A DNA stretch of 61,775 nt from an uncultured Bacteroidales bacterium (GTDB taxonomy: Bacteria > Bacteroidota > Bacteroidia > Bacteroidales > F082): positions 1 to 61,775 of the forward strand of contig CALBNV010000064.1 of the NCBI GenBank assembly GCA_937896895.1. Reading direction: 5' to 3'. Of this stretch, positions 8,264 to 15,148 are shown in pieces (the stretch's first letter is position 1; the number at the start of each line of letters is the position of its first letter). The translations under genes were made by a program, and so were the position numbers. The notes below the pieces were generated by a model, which was not told the DNA's origin, searched no databases, and worked only from the letters and a program-made list of their open reading frames with translations.

Positions 8264-8271
8264 TATCTTTG
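8264..8271 (+). promoter_or_regulatory. -7 promoter box of the paralogue pair
   Basis: TATCTTTG, an exact fit to TAnnTTTG, 27 bp before the ATG at 8298. Confidence 0.75.
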
Positions 8272-8297
8272 CGACTTTAATTCAAAAGCTGAACGTC

Positions 8298-9155
8298 ATG
8301 AAGAAATTGCTGTTTATCACCTTTATTGTTTTTTCATCATTGATAATCAACGCACAAGACATTCTTATCATGCAGAGCGGTGAGGAGATTGAGACGAAAA
8401 TTGTTGAGGTCAATCCGACGCAGGTGAAATACACTTTGTATGGTGACCCTGAGGGTCCGATTTATATTGTGAACCGTGCTGATGCATTCATGATAAAATA
8501 TGCTGATGGCTCCAAGGATGTTTTGAATCAAAAATCGCCGATGGCGGTCAATGAAAATGCAGAAAAAGCTGAGAAGAGCATCAAAGAAGAGGATGTCCGG
8601 CCATCAATTCGCAGGAGAGGCTTCCTGTTTCGTCCAGAGGTGAGCGGGATTATGGTGTACAGCGATTTTCTCGGAAAGATTACCGACAGCAAGGCCTCGA
8701 AGGACCTTGATGTGAGTTTCAACTTCATGTACCAGCGCAATTACAAGATTTCGTATGGTGCCGGCGTCTCTTACAACCACACTACGGTTTTCGGCGGTTA
8801 TCTTCCCATATATCTGAATCTCAGGGGGTATTTGAGAGACAGGAACCTGACGCCTTATTATGATGTCAGGGCCGGTTACGCCATTTGTATTAAAGACAAC
8901 ATGATAAAGCCTTACAATGAGCCATGTTATTACATTTTTGAGATGAAAGGGATGTATCTGCGTGGCGGTTTTGGTTTGGATTTCAGGAATTTCTCTTTCG
9001 GTGTGAACATTGGGATCGTCGAGAATCACTCAAGGATGTATTTTTATGACAATCCTGGTAATCATTATCTGTACAATGAGAACAATTCTCTGTTGAAGTC
9101 GGAAGATAAGATAGAGATGTTTTTCGGTGTGAATATAGGGTACAACATTCAGTAA
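8298..9155 (+). CDS. Secreted/outer-membrane protein of unknown function, copy 1
   Basis: A 285-residue protein with a signal peptide (MKKLLFITFIVFSSLIINAQ). Residues 20-75 form a small beta domain (MQSGEEIETKIVEVNPTQV, then YADGSKDVL) that I recognise as common at the N-terminus of uncharacterised Bacteroidota envelope proteins. The rest, after a basic linker (RPSIRRRGF), has alternating hydrophobic and aromatic strands typical of an eight-strand outer-membrane barrel (LPIYLNLRGYLRDRNLTPYY, then MFFGVNIGYNIQ at the end). It is followed 21 bp later by a paralogue of the same layout, so the two are probably one operon. No catalytic motif is seen. Confidence 0.8.
   Translation: MKKLLFITFIVFSSLIINAQDILIMQSGEEIETKIVEVNPTQVKYTLYGDPEGPIYIVNRADAFMIKYADGSKDVLNQKSPMAVNENAEKAEKSIKEEDVRPSIRRRGFLFRPEVSGIMVYSDFLGKITDSKASKDLDVSFNFMYQRNYKISYGAGVSYNHTTVFGGYLPIYLNLRGYLRDRNLTPYYDVRAGYAICIKDNMIKPYNEPCYYIFEMKGMYLRGGFGLDFRNFSFGVNIGIVENHSRMYFYDNPGNHYLYNENNSLLKSEDKIEMFFGVNIGYNIQ
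8355..8478 (+). repeat. 124-bp near-identical block, copy A
   Basis: This segment of the first paralogue is identical at 121 of 124 positions to 9234-9357 in the second. The three differences are all third-codon and silent. Sequence on either side differs far more, so the block looks like recent gene conversion or strong constraint on DNA sequence. Confidence 0.85.
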
Positions 9156-9176
9156 TTGAAAAAATAAAATCACAAC

Positions 9177-9983
9177 ATGAATAAATTATTATTCATAACA
9201 GCTATTCTTTTTGCAGCGGTGACGTCATTTGCCCAAGACATTCTTATCATGCAGAGCGGCGAGGAGATTGAGACGAAAATCGTCGAGGTCAATCCGACGC
9301 AGGTGAAATACACTTTGTATGGTGACCCTGAGGGTCCGATTTATATTGTGAACCGTGTCGATGCCTTTAAAATCAAATATGCAAGTGGCACGGAGACGGT
9401 GCTTAACGAACACAAGCTGGTTGAAGAGACGGAGTTGAGTCTTCCGTCGAGGCGCAGGGAAGGCTTAGCTGTGAGGCCGGAGTTCGGCGGAACGATGATA
9501 ACAGAAGACAAGCTGGTCAATGCCATGAAGAGCCTTGACGCGAGTCTGACCGTCGTCTATCAGTTCAGCAAGAAGTTTTCTCTTGGTGGTGGTGCGGCTT
9601 ATTACAAGGTGAAGGATTTCGGCAGTTTCCTGCCGCTTTATCTCAACATGAGGGGCTATTTCAAAAACAGGCTTTCGAGTCCGTATTATGATTTGAGGGT
9701 CGGTCATGCCATTCCGACGGAGGAGTTTAATGGACCAACGAATGAAAGCATGACACAGTATTCTGTTCAAAGAATCGCGGGCACGTATGTGAGGTTCGGC
9801 GTTGGTATGGACGTGAGGAATATCATCTTGGGGATAAGCGTTGGCATTTGCACCAACAAAGTCGCGACGTATTCCAGACCTACGACCAGTGATAATTTCA
9901 AGAAAACTGGTGACTATGGTGAGAATGAAGTGTTTTTCGGTTTGAACATCGGGTATAACATACAGTGTTCTGGGAAGAGATAG
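9177..9983 (+). CDS. Secreted/outer-membrane protein of unknown function, copy 2
   Basis: A 268-residue paralogue of the preceding gene: signal peptide MNKLLFITAILFAAVTSFAQ, the same N-terminal domain encoded by an almost identical 124-bp block, a basic linker (LPSRRREGLAVRPEFGG) and a barrel-like C-terminal domain ending VFFGLNIGYNIQCSGKR. The barrel halves of the two copies share layout (LYLNMRGYFKNRLSSPYYDL against LYLNLRGYLRDRNLTPYYDV) but have diverged clearly. It ends nine bases before the stop of the convergent HNH nuclease gene. Function unknown; a surface or outer-membrane role is inferred from the strand pattern. Confidence 0.8.
   Translation: MNKLLFITAILFAAVTSFAQDILIMQSGEEIETKIVEVNPTQVKYTLYGDPEGPIYIVNRVDAFKIKYASGTETVLNEHKLVEETELSLPSRRREGLAVRPEFGGTMITEDKLVNAMKSLDASLTVVYQFSKKFSLGGGAAYYKVKDFGSFLPLYLNMRGYFKNRLSSPYYDLRVGHAIPTEEFNGPTNESMTQYSVQRIAGTYVRFGVGMDVRNIILGISVGICTNKVATYSRPTTSDNFKKTGDYGENEVFFGLNIGYNIQCSGKR
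9234..9357 (+). repeat. 124-bp near-identical block, copy B
   Basis: Partner of 8355-8478, with three silent differences. It encodes residues 20-60 of the second paralogue. Confidence 0.85.
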
Positions 9984-9992
9984 TGTTAGAAA

Positions 9993-11243
9993 TCACATTC
10001 CGTTGTAGTTGTCCCATCTCCATTTTACAAAATCACGATTTGTAAAATCAGGGATTATTATTTTAGGCGGTATTGTCGCACCGTATTCCATTCTCGCCCT
10101 GCCTGACAATTCAACTTTCCCATCTGCGGAGATGCGCAGATGTCCGGCATCAAACAATTGATGGATGTCCATTCTCATACAAAAGCCGTTTGCCACAGTG
10201 TCTTCGCCATTGTATTTGAAAGGGATGATATGGGCGGCTTCCAGCACTTCTGGCATGGAAACATTTGTTATTATGCATCTCTCGAAATGCTTCAAGATAG
10301 TTTTTCTGAACTTTGCTTGGTTTGGCCTTGACATACTTTTCTGAACTCTGATCCTTTCCATTTCAGAAATGACATCAGTGCTTTGTATGTTGTCAATTGC
10401 AGATAGCAATGTTATGCCTTTTTGCGTTGAAAGTATTTCTGTAATCTCGTCATCAAGATCATTATTGTAAGAATATCTTTCTTCCATCCTTGTTTCACCA
10501 ATACCTTTGTTAAGATAGCCATAATTTGACAGGAAAAGCAGAAATTCTCTGGCAATTCTTAAGTCATTGGCATTGGGAATACAATCTGGCCAATATTTGA
10601 TGTTTATTTCATTAGAACGATACCAGCTTATAAAGTTAATATAATCATTTAGTTTGGCGTTACACCCAGACAATGGAATAACTATATGTACGAGTTCATC
10701 GACACTCAACGCCTCCAGCCCTTTGTTAAATAAATCACTTGAAATTTCAAGAAGCAATCTTAATGGATAAATTTCAAGTCCATGTTGTTTCCATTCATCA
10801 CATTCTGCTTTATTCTGAATATTTTCATTTGGAAGTTTTAAGGTTTGTATTGTAATGGCGGCAAATTCCGATTGAGAAACTGTTCTGTCTGCGACTTTTC
10901 TTCCAAAATCTGAAAGATGGATTATACCACTACTGTCTTTATCTATTAAACCCACGGCTCGCCAATACTGTCCAGAGTTACGAATCAAGTTGCGTTCACC
11001 AGTTCTTGAACTTAAATCAACGCCTATGCCTTTGTTTTGTATATCGTTGTGTAAATCAATAAGTTCATTGGCAAATTCAGGTGAACTGTATTTCAACCCA
11101 AGTTTTTCGAGTTTTCTCATTCTGAATAAAACGCCCAATAAAACTACTGGATCATTCAATCCTTCAGTACACTGAAGGCTTGCCCATTTCCATTTGAAAT
11201 TCTGAAAAGGTTTTTTCGGTATAAAATCTTTTGAAAATGCCAT
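9993..11243 (-). CDS. HNH endonuclease, probable restriction enzyme of the adjacent methyltransferases
   Basis: A 416-residue protein with an HNH nuclease domain near the C-terminus: RCIITNVSMPEVLEAAHIIP followed by ANGFCMRMDIHQLFDAGHL, giving the His of AAHIIP, the Asn of ANGF and the His of DIHQLFD. The N-terminal ~300 residues are helical and contain IIHLSDFGRKVADRT, reminiscent of winged-helix DNA-reading segments of restriction enzymes. It starts 18 bp after the second cytosine methyltransferase stop and is the last gene of that three-gene unit. The pairing of one HNH nuclease with two cytosine-5 methyltransferases suggests a restriction system for an asymmetric site. Codon use is AT-rich against neighbouring genes, consistent with horizontal acquisition. 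The recognition sequence cannot be read from sequence. Confidence 0.8.
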   Translation of the reverse strand: MAFSKDFIPKKPFQNFKWKWASLQCTEGLNDPVVLLGVLFRMRKLEKLGLKYSSPEFANELIDLHNDIQNKGIGVDLSSRTGERNLIRNSGQYWRAVGLIDKDSSGIIHLSDFGRKVADRTVSQSEFAAITIQTLKLPNENIQNKAECDEWKQHGLEIYPLRLLLEISSDLFNKGLEALSVDELVHIVIPLSGCNAKLNDYINFISWYRSNEINIKYWPDCIPNANDLRIAREFLLFLSNYGYLNKGIGETRMEERYSYNNDLDDEITEILSTQKGITLLSAIDNIQSTDVISEMERIRVQKSMSRPNQAKFRKTILKHFERCIITNVSMPEVLEAAHIIPFKYNGEDTVANGFCMRMDIHQLFDAGHLRISADGKVELSGRARMEYGATIPPKIIIPDFTNRDFVKWRWDNYNGM

Positions 11244-11261
11244 AATCTATAATGTTTTAAT

Positions 11262-12176
11262 TCATTTGAATTGTTTGGCGATAGCGTAACTTAACAAAGG
11301 TGGTACTGCATTCCCAATTTGTCTATATACGGAACATGTGTTGCCAGAAAAAACAAAATCCATAGGAAAACTCTGCACTGTAGCAAGTTCCCTACAAGAC
11401 ATTCTTCTTTGGTTGTTCGGGTGGTGAAGGACAACAACACCACCTTTATCATCGCCTCTGGCGGTGACTGTTGGTGCCGGTTTGTTCGGGTCAATAGCTC
11501 TGTGACCAATATATCCGCTAATTTTTATCTTGTATTTCGAACATACATGATTAGGCAGGGAATTGTCAGTATTCGGATCAGGTATGCCTTTCAAAGACTC
11601 TCCTACTGTAACCCACCTCTTAAGAAACAAGTTAGACTCATCTTTTGTATGTGTGGGTTGTGGGAATTCATAAACAAAATCAACATCGTTCCTGACACCA
11701 ACAATGATGACACGTTCTCTTGTCTGTGGCACTCCATAATCGGCGGCGTTAAGGACTTTTTTTTTCACGACGTAACCTAATGAGGTGAAATCGTTGATTA
11801 TCATTTCAATGACAGAACCTTTACCCATACTTAATAGACCTTTTACGTTTTCAGCTACGAAAAATTTCGGTTTTTTTGCTGAAATGACACGTATCAACTC
11901 TTTATACAGAACGTTTCTTTCGTCATCTTCATGCCGTTTTGTATTTGCAACAGAGAAACCTTGGCACGGGAATCCACCTATAACGATGTCACAATCCGGA
12001 ATGTCAGATGTGCCAATATCTCTTATATCTCCATAAACTATGTGATTGCCGATATTTTGTTTATATGTATCAACGGCATCTTTATAGTTGTCATTCGCCC
12101 ATACAATGGTGTGTCCGGCGTTTATGAAACCGAGGTCAAGACCTCCAGCCCCGCTGAATAAAGATACCACTTTCAT
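11262..12176 (-). CDS. DNA cytosine-5 methyltransferase 2
   Basis: A 304-residue m5C methyltransferase with the family motifs in order: I (VVSLFSGAGGLDLGF), IV (GGFPCQGFSVAN, catalytic Cys), VI (ENVKGLLSMGKG), VIII (QTRERVIIVG), a short target-recognition region (NHVCSKYKIKI to TVTARGDDKGGV), IX (RELATVQSFPMDF) and X (QIGNAVPPLLSYAIAKQ). All catalytic motifs are intact. Its ATG overlaps the stop of the upstream methyltransferase in an ATGA junction. The two enzymes align over their full length, including the recognition region, so they are duplicates that probably methylate the two strands of one asymmetric site and protect it from the HNH nuclease. Confidence 0.93.
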   Translation of the reverse strand: MKVVSLFSGAGGLDLGFINAGHTIVWANDNYKDAVDTYKQNIGNHIVYGDIRDIGTSDIPDCDIVIGGFPCQGFSVANTKRHEDDERNVLYKELIRVISAKKPKFFVAENVKGLLSMGKGSVIEMIINDFTSLGYVVKKKVLNAADYGVPQTRERVIIVGVRNDVDFVYEFPQPTHTKDESNLFLKRWVTVGESLKGIPDPNTDNSLPNHVCSKYKIKISGYIGHRAIDPNKPAPTVTARGDDKGGVVVLHHPNNQRRMSCRELATVQSFPMDFVFSGNTCSVYRQIGNAVPPLLSYAIAKQFK

Positions 12177-13126
12177 AATCCAATCCCTTTTTCAGCAAGA
12201 CGCGCTAACTCTTTCCCCAAAAAATTTGAAAACAACACTGGCACCGCATTGCCAATTTGTCTGTAACATGACCCTATTGTTCCTTCAAAACAAAAATCAT
12301 CCGGAAAAGTCTGTAATGCCGCACTTTCACGTACTGTCAAACGCCTTTCCCCATTGTAATGTGGTATCGCGCAAACACCACCTTTCCCATTTCCACGTGC
12401 AAGTATTGTTGGTGACGGCTTTTCCGGATCAGTTGGCCTATGAGCAGTGAAATTCCTGAAAACAACCTTGTATTTCGACCCGACATGGTTGACATAATCG
12501 TTAGGCTCATCCGGATTTGGATATTTTTCAATTGCTGTTTTTATGGATACCCAGGGATGCTCGAAGTCGCTTTTCCCATTTGTTGGTGATGGAAACTCAA
12601 ACAACATTTTTTCGCCCAATGATTTCCTTTGACCAATTATTACAACCCTTTGACGAATTTGCGGGACTCCGTAATCCGCCATATTAATCAGGTGAATTTC
12701 AGTGTTATATCCAGCCTCGTTAAAATCTGCAATGATCTTTTTGATTGCAGTACCATTGTCAAGACTTAAAATGCCTTTTACATTTTCAGCAATAAAAAAC
12801 AAAGGTTGCTTTATCTTAACTACACTGTAAAATGATTTATACAATTGGTTTCTTTCGTCATCGACATTTCTTTTTAAATTCGCCATGGAAAAGCCTTGGC
12901 ATGGAAATCCTCCAATAACAACGTCACAATCTGGTATTCCTGAAACTTCAATATTCCTAATATCGTCACAGACTATGTAATTACCAATATTTTTCCTATA
13001 GGTTGCTACAGCATTTTTATCATTGTCATTTGCCCAGATAATCTCATTACCACTTTGGACAATACCCAAATCCAGTCCACCACATCCTGAAAATAATGAT
13101 ACAACTTTATATTTCGTTTTTCTCAT
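12173..13126 (-). CDS. DNA cytosine-5 methyltransferase 1
   Basis: A 317-residue m5C methyltransferase: motif I (VVSLFSGCGGLDLGI), IV (GGFPCQGFSMANLKR), VI (ENVKGILSLDNG), VIII (QIRQRVVIIGQR), recognition region (NHVGSKYKVVFRNF to PTILARGNGKGGV), IX (RESAALQTFPDDF) and X (QIGNAVPVLFSNFLGKEL). It is the first gene of the cassette. The ATG at 13126 (MRKTKYKVV) is preferred over an upstream TTG at 13168, because the -7 box at 13146-13154 would lie inside the longer frame. It overlaps the second methyltransferase by 4 bp. Sequence is visibly AT-richer than genes on either side. Confidence 0.93.
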   Translation of the reverse strand: MRKTKYKVVSLFSGCGGLDLGIVQSGNEIIWANDNDKNAVATYRKNIGNYIVCDDIRNIEVSGIPDCDVVIGGFPCQGFSMANLKRNVDDERNQLYKSFYSVVKIKQPLFFIAENVKGILSLDNGTAIKKIIADFNEAGYNTEIHLINMADYGVPQIRQRVVIIGQRKSLGEKMLFEFPSPTNGKSDFEHPWVSIKTAIEKYPNPDEPNDYVNHVGSKYKVVFRNFTAHRPTDPEKPSPTILARGNGKGGVCAIPHYNGERRLTVRESAALQTFPDDFCFEGTIGSCYRQIGNAVPVLFSNFLGKELARLAEKGIGL

Positions 13127-13145
13127 TTTCAAAAATTTTTGACCT

Positions 13146-13154
13146 GCAAAAATA
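13146..13154 (-). promoter_or_regulatory. -7 promoter box of the restriction-modification operon
   Basis: Minus strand TATTTTTGC, fitting TAnnTTTG, 20 bp before the chosen ATG. The methyltransferases come first in the transcript and the nuclease last, an order that lets protection precede cutting. Confidence 0.65.
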
Positions 13155-13487
13155 ACATTTTCCCACAAATAAACCTACATTGTGGAAAAATAAAAAACGT
13201 AGTGGCAATTGTGCTTATTGATTATCGTAACTGAAAAGTATTAGTAAGCATAAGGCTATATTAATCGATTTGCAACATTATTATCAATCATAAAGTTTAT
13301 GATTCTTTGATTTATTTCACTCAATTATTTTTTCGCCTATCAATCCTCACTTAAACCTCTTGTAGTCCTTCTTCGTGTTCTTCGTCCAGATTTCTATTGC
13401 GTCTTCGTACTTCTCCGGCGGCGTGTAGGCCTTGTCGTCGGGCTTCCTGTTTTTTTTGAAATATTTTTTTCGGAAAACAAAATTTAA
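13155..13487. other. Intergenic region holding a gene relic
   Basis: Between the restriction-modification promoter and the next plus-strand promoter. The first ~190 bases are AT-rich with no recognised feature; the part from 13347 to about 13450 is GC-richer and reads as a gene end on the minus strand (listed separately). Confidence 0.5.
13347..13450 (-). pseudogene. Possible C-terminal relic of a lost gene
   Basis: The minus strand encodes KPDDKAYTPPEKYEDAIEIW and, directly after it, TKNTKKDYKRFK then stop, with balanced composition and codon use like host genes, in contrast to the AT-rich DNA around it. No start codon exists in this frame outside the opposite-strand gene that begins at 13521, so it cannot be a complete gene. 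I do not recognise the family. Its place beside the restriction-modification cassette suggests a gene truncated when that cassette arrived. Confidence 0.35.
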
Positions 13488-13495
13488 TAAATTTG
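13488..13495 (+). promoter_or_regulatory. -7 promoter box of the 13.5-18.8 kb gene group
   Basis: TAAATTTG fits TAnnTTTG, 26 bp before the ATG at 13521. The next genes follow closely enough to share it. Confidence 0.6.
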
Positions 13496-13520
13496 CACCT
13501 CGTAAAAATTTATTTCCGGA

Positions 13521-14237
13521 ATGAAGAAAACTATACTCCTGACTCTGCTTTGTGTGCTTCATATAACGCTTTCCGCGCAGGAAAAACGGGAGCGCGAAGT
13601 CTCTGCCGACCTCACCGCACAGGGCATCGTGGGTTACAACACAACGTGGAAATGGCACAGCGGCGGCGACATAAAAGGCGCGTTGCATCTTAAAAACACC
13701 GATATTCATCTTGACCTGGAATCACTTACGTCGGACGTGCATTCTGTCGGCGCGACGGTGACTCCTTTCTTTGATGTCTGCAAGAACGGTCAGATTTTCC
13801 TCGACGGAACACTTCATTCAAGGATTTTCTCGCGCAACAAGGCCTACGAGTTTGTGTATTCGGGCAGCGTGGGCTTCAGGATGCGGCACTTCTCGGTGCA
13901 GGTCGGCGTCTTCGCCAGGATAATGGACGCGATGGGCCGCAACTGGCATTCCGTTGACAACTACATAGTCGAGCCGTTCAACGTGCTTTACCGCATCGCG
14001 GTGAGCATCAAGGGCTTCGACAACCCGTGGGATATTTATTTCATCGGCGCCGACTACAGCGAGTTTGAATACGAGAGAGTATGGCAGCCGATATTCACTC
14101 TGGGCGGACGCGCGAAGGTGGGCGAACGCCTCAGCATAGTGGCGGAGGGAACGCTGAAGCCCGCCGGCATGTTCCACCTCGACGCTAACTTCTACGCCGC
14201 ATGGCTCAAGGTCGGAGTAAACTACAAACTGAAATGA
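13521..14237 (+). CDS. Probable outer-membrane beta-barrel protein, unknown function
   Basis: A 238-residue protein with a signal peptide (MKKTILLTLLCVLHITLSAQ). The mature part is a run of amphipathic beta strands (VGATVTPFFDVCKNGQIFLD, then HLDANFYAAWLKVGVNYKLK at the C-terminus), the pattern of a small outer-membrane barrel. No named family is recognised. Its stop overlaps the start of the phosphoesterase lipoprotein in an ATGA junction, so the two are translationally coupled and may work at the same envelope site. GC content is high for the window. Confidence 0.75.
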   Translation: MKKTILLTLLCVLHITLSAQEKREREVSADLTAQGIVGYNTTWKWHSGGDIKGALHLKNTDIHLDLESLTSDVHSVGATVTPFFDVCKNGQIFLDGTLHSRIFSRNKAYEFVYSGSVGFRMRHFSVQVGVFARIMDAMGRNWHSVDNYIVEPFNVLYRIAVSIKGFDNPWDIYFIGADYSEFEYERVWQPIFTLGGRAKVGERLSIVAEGTLKPAGMFHLDANFYAAWLKVGVNYKLK

Positions 14238-15133
14238 TCATGAAAATGAATGCTATTACGACAAAGATATTGAAACTGACTTGCATCACTGCAGCCGTCT
14301 TACTGATGGCGTCATGCAGCAAGAACCTCGACCTGCTCGGCATGTTCACCTCCATATCCGACTCGCCCGACCAGCGTTTCGAGCAGTCGATGCAATACAA
14401 CAAGTCGCACGGCTACGACCGCGTTTTTGTCAATGATGACGAATATAAACTCTATGTCGTCTCCGACACACATGTTGACAATTCGACAAAGAACCTCGAC
14501 ATCTTCGTGAACGATTATCTCGCCGACACCGCCGCCGCGCCTTTCGCGCTGCATCTCGGCGACCAGATCAACGCAAAGGATAATTGGGATTTTTATGAAA
14601 AACACGTGAAGCCAATCGCCGATGCCGGCAGGACGCTGTACCATGCCCTCGGCAACCACGACATTTATTTCGACCAATGGGATGAGTTCAAAAAACGCTG
14701 GAACACATCTGTTTACTGGTTTGACGTCGTCACTCCGTCGGGAGCGAGAGACCTGTTCATCGCCCTCGACTCGGCGAGCGGCACACTCGGCTCCGACCAG
14801 CGCGAATGGCTCGGCAACCTGCTGAAAGACAAATCATTGCAAAATTACAGAAACATAATAATTTTCACGCATACACATTTCTTCAAAAAAGACACGTCGC
14901 AAGGCCATACCAGCAACTTCACCATGGAGGAGACCTACGATCTGACGGACCTTTTTGCTGAAAACGGCGTCGATATTGTGTTGCAGGGACATTCGCACGC
15001 ACGCGACATCACTGTTTTCAAAGACGTTGAATATCTGCGCGTTGATGCCATCGAAGACGCGGCGCAAGAGGCCTATTACACGATTTTGAATGTCGGGGAA
15101 AACATCAGTTACGAATTTATAAAAGTCAAATAA
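14234..15133 (+). CDS. Calcineurin-like metallophosphoesterase lipoprotein
   Basis: A 299-residue lipoprotein (lipobox LLMASC, Cys28) of the calcineurin-like phosphoesterase fold. The five metal-binding blocks are visible in order: VVSDTHVD, HLGDQIN, GNHDIYF, IFTHTHFF and LQGHSHARD. All expected Asp, His and Asn ligands are present, so it should be an active dinuclear-metal phosphoesterase at the cell envelope; the substrate is unknown. The start at 14234 is chosen for the 4-bp overlap with the previous stop; 14240 is a possible alternative. The EF-hand gene follows 15 bp later. Confidence 0.88.
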   Translation: MIMKMNAITTKILKLTCITAAVLLMASCSKNLDLLGMFTSISDSPDQRFEQSMQYNKSHGYDRVFVNDDEYKLYVVSDTHVDNSTKNLDIFVNDYLADTAAAPFALHLGDQINAKDNWDFYEKHVKPIADAGRTLYHALGNHDIYFDQWDEFKKRWNTSVYWFDVVTPSGARDLFIALDSASGTLGSDQREWLGNLLKDKSLQNYRNIIIFTHTHFFKKDTSQGHTSNFTMEETYDLTDLFAENGVDIVLQGHSHARDITVFKDVEYLRVDAIEDAAQEAYYTILNVGENISYEFIKVK

Positions 15134-15148
15134 CTAATTCATAAAACT

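Noticed and set aside
9993..13126. Reading the methyltransferase pair as a phage or solitary regulatory methylation system
   Set aside because: The HNH gene 18 bp downstream in the same unit and the absence of any phage gene make a restriction-modification system the simpler reading.
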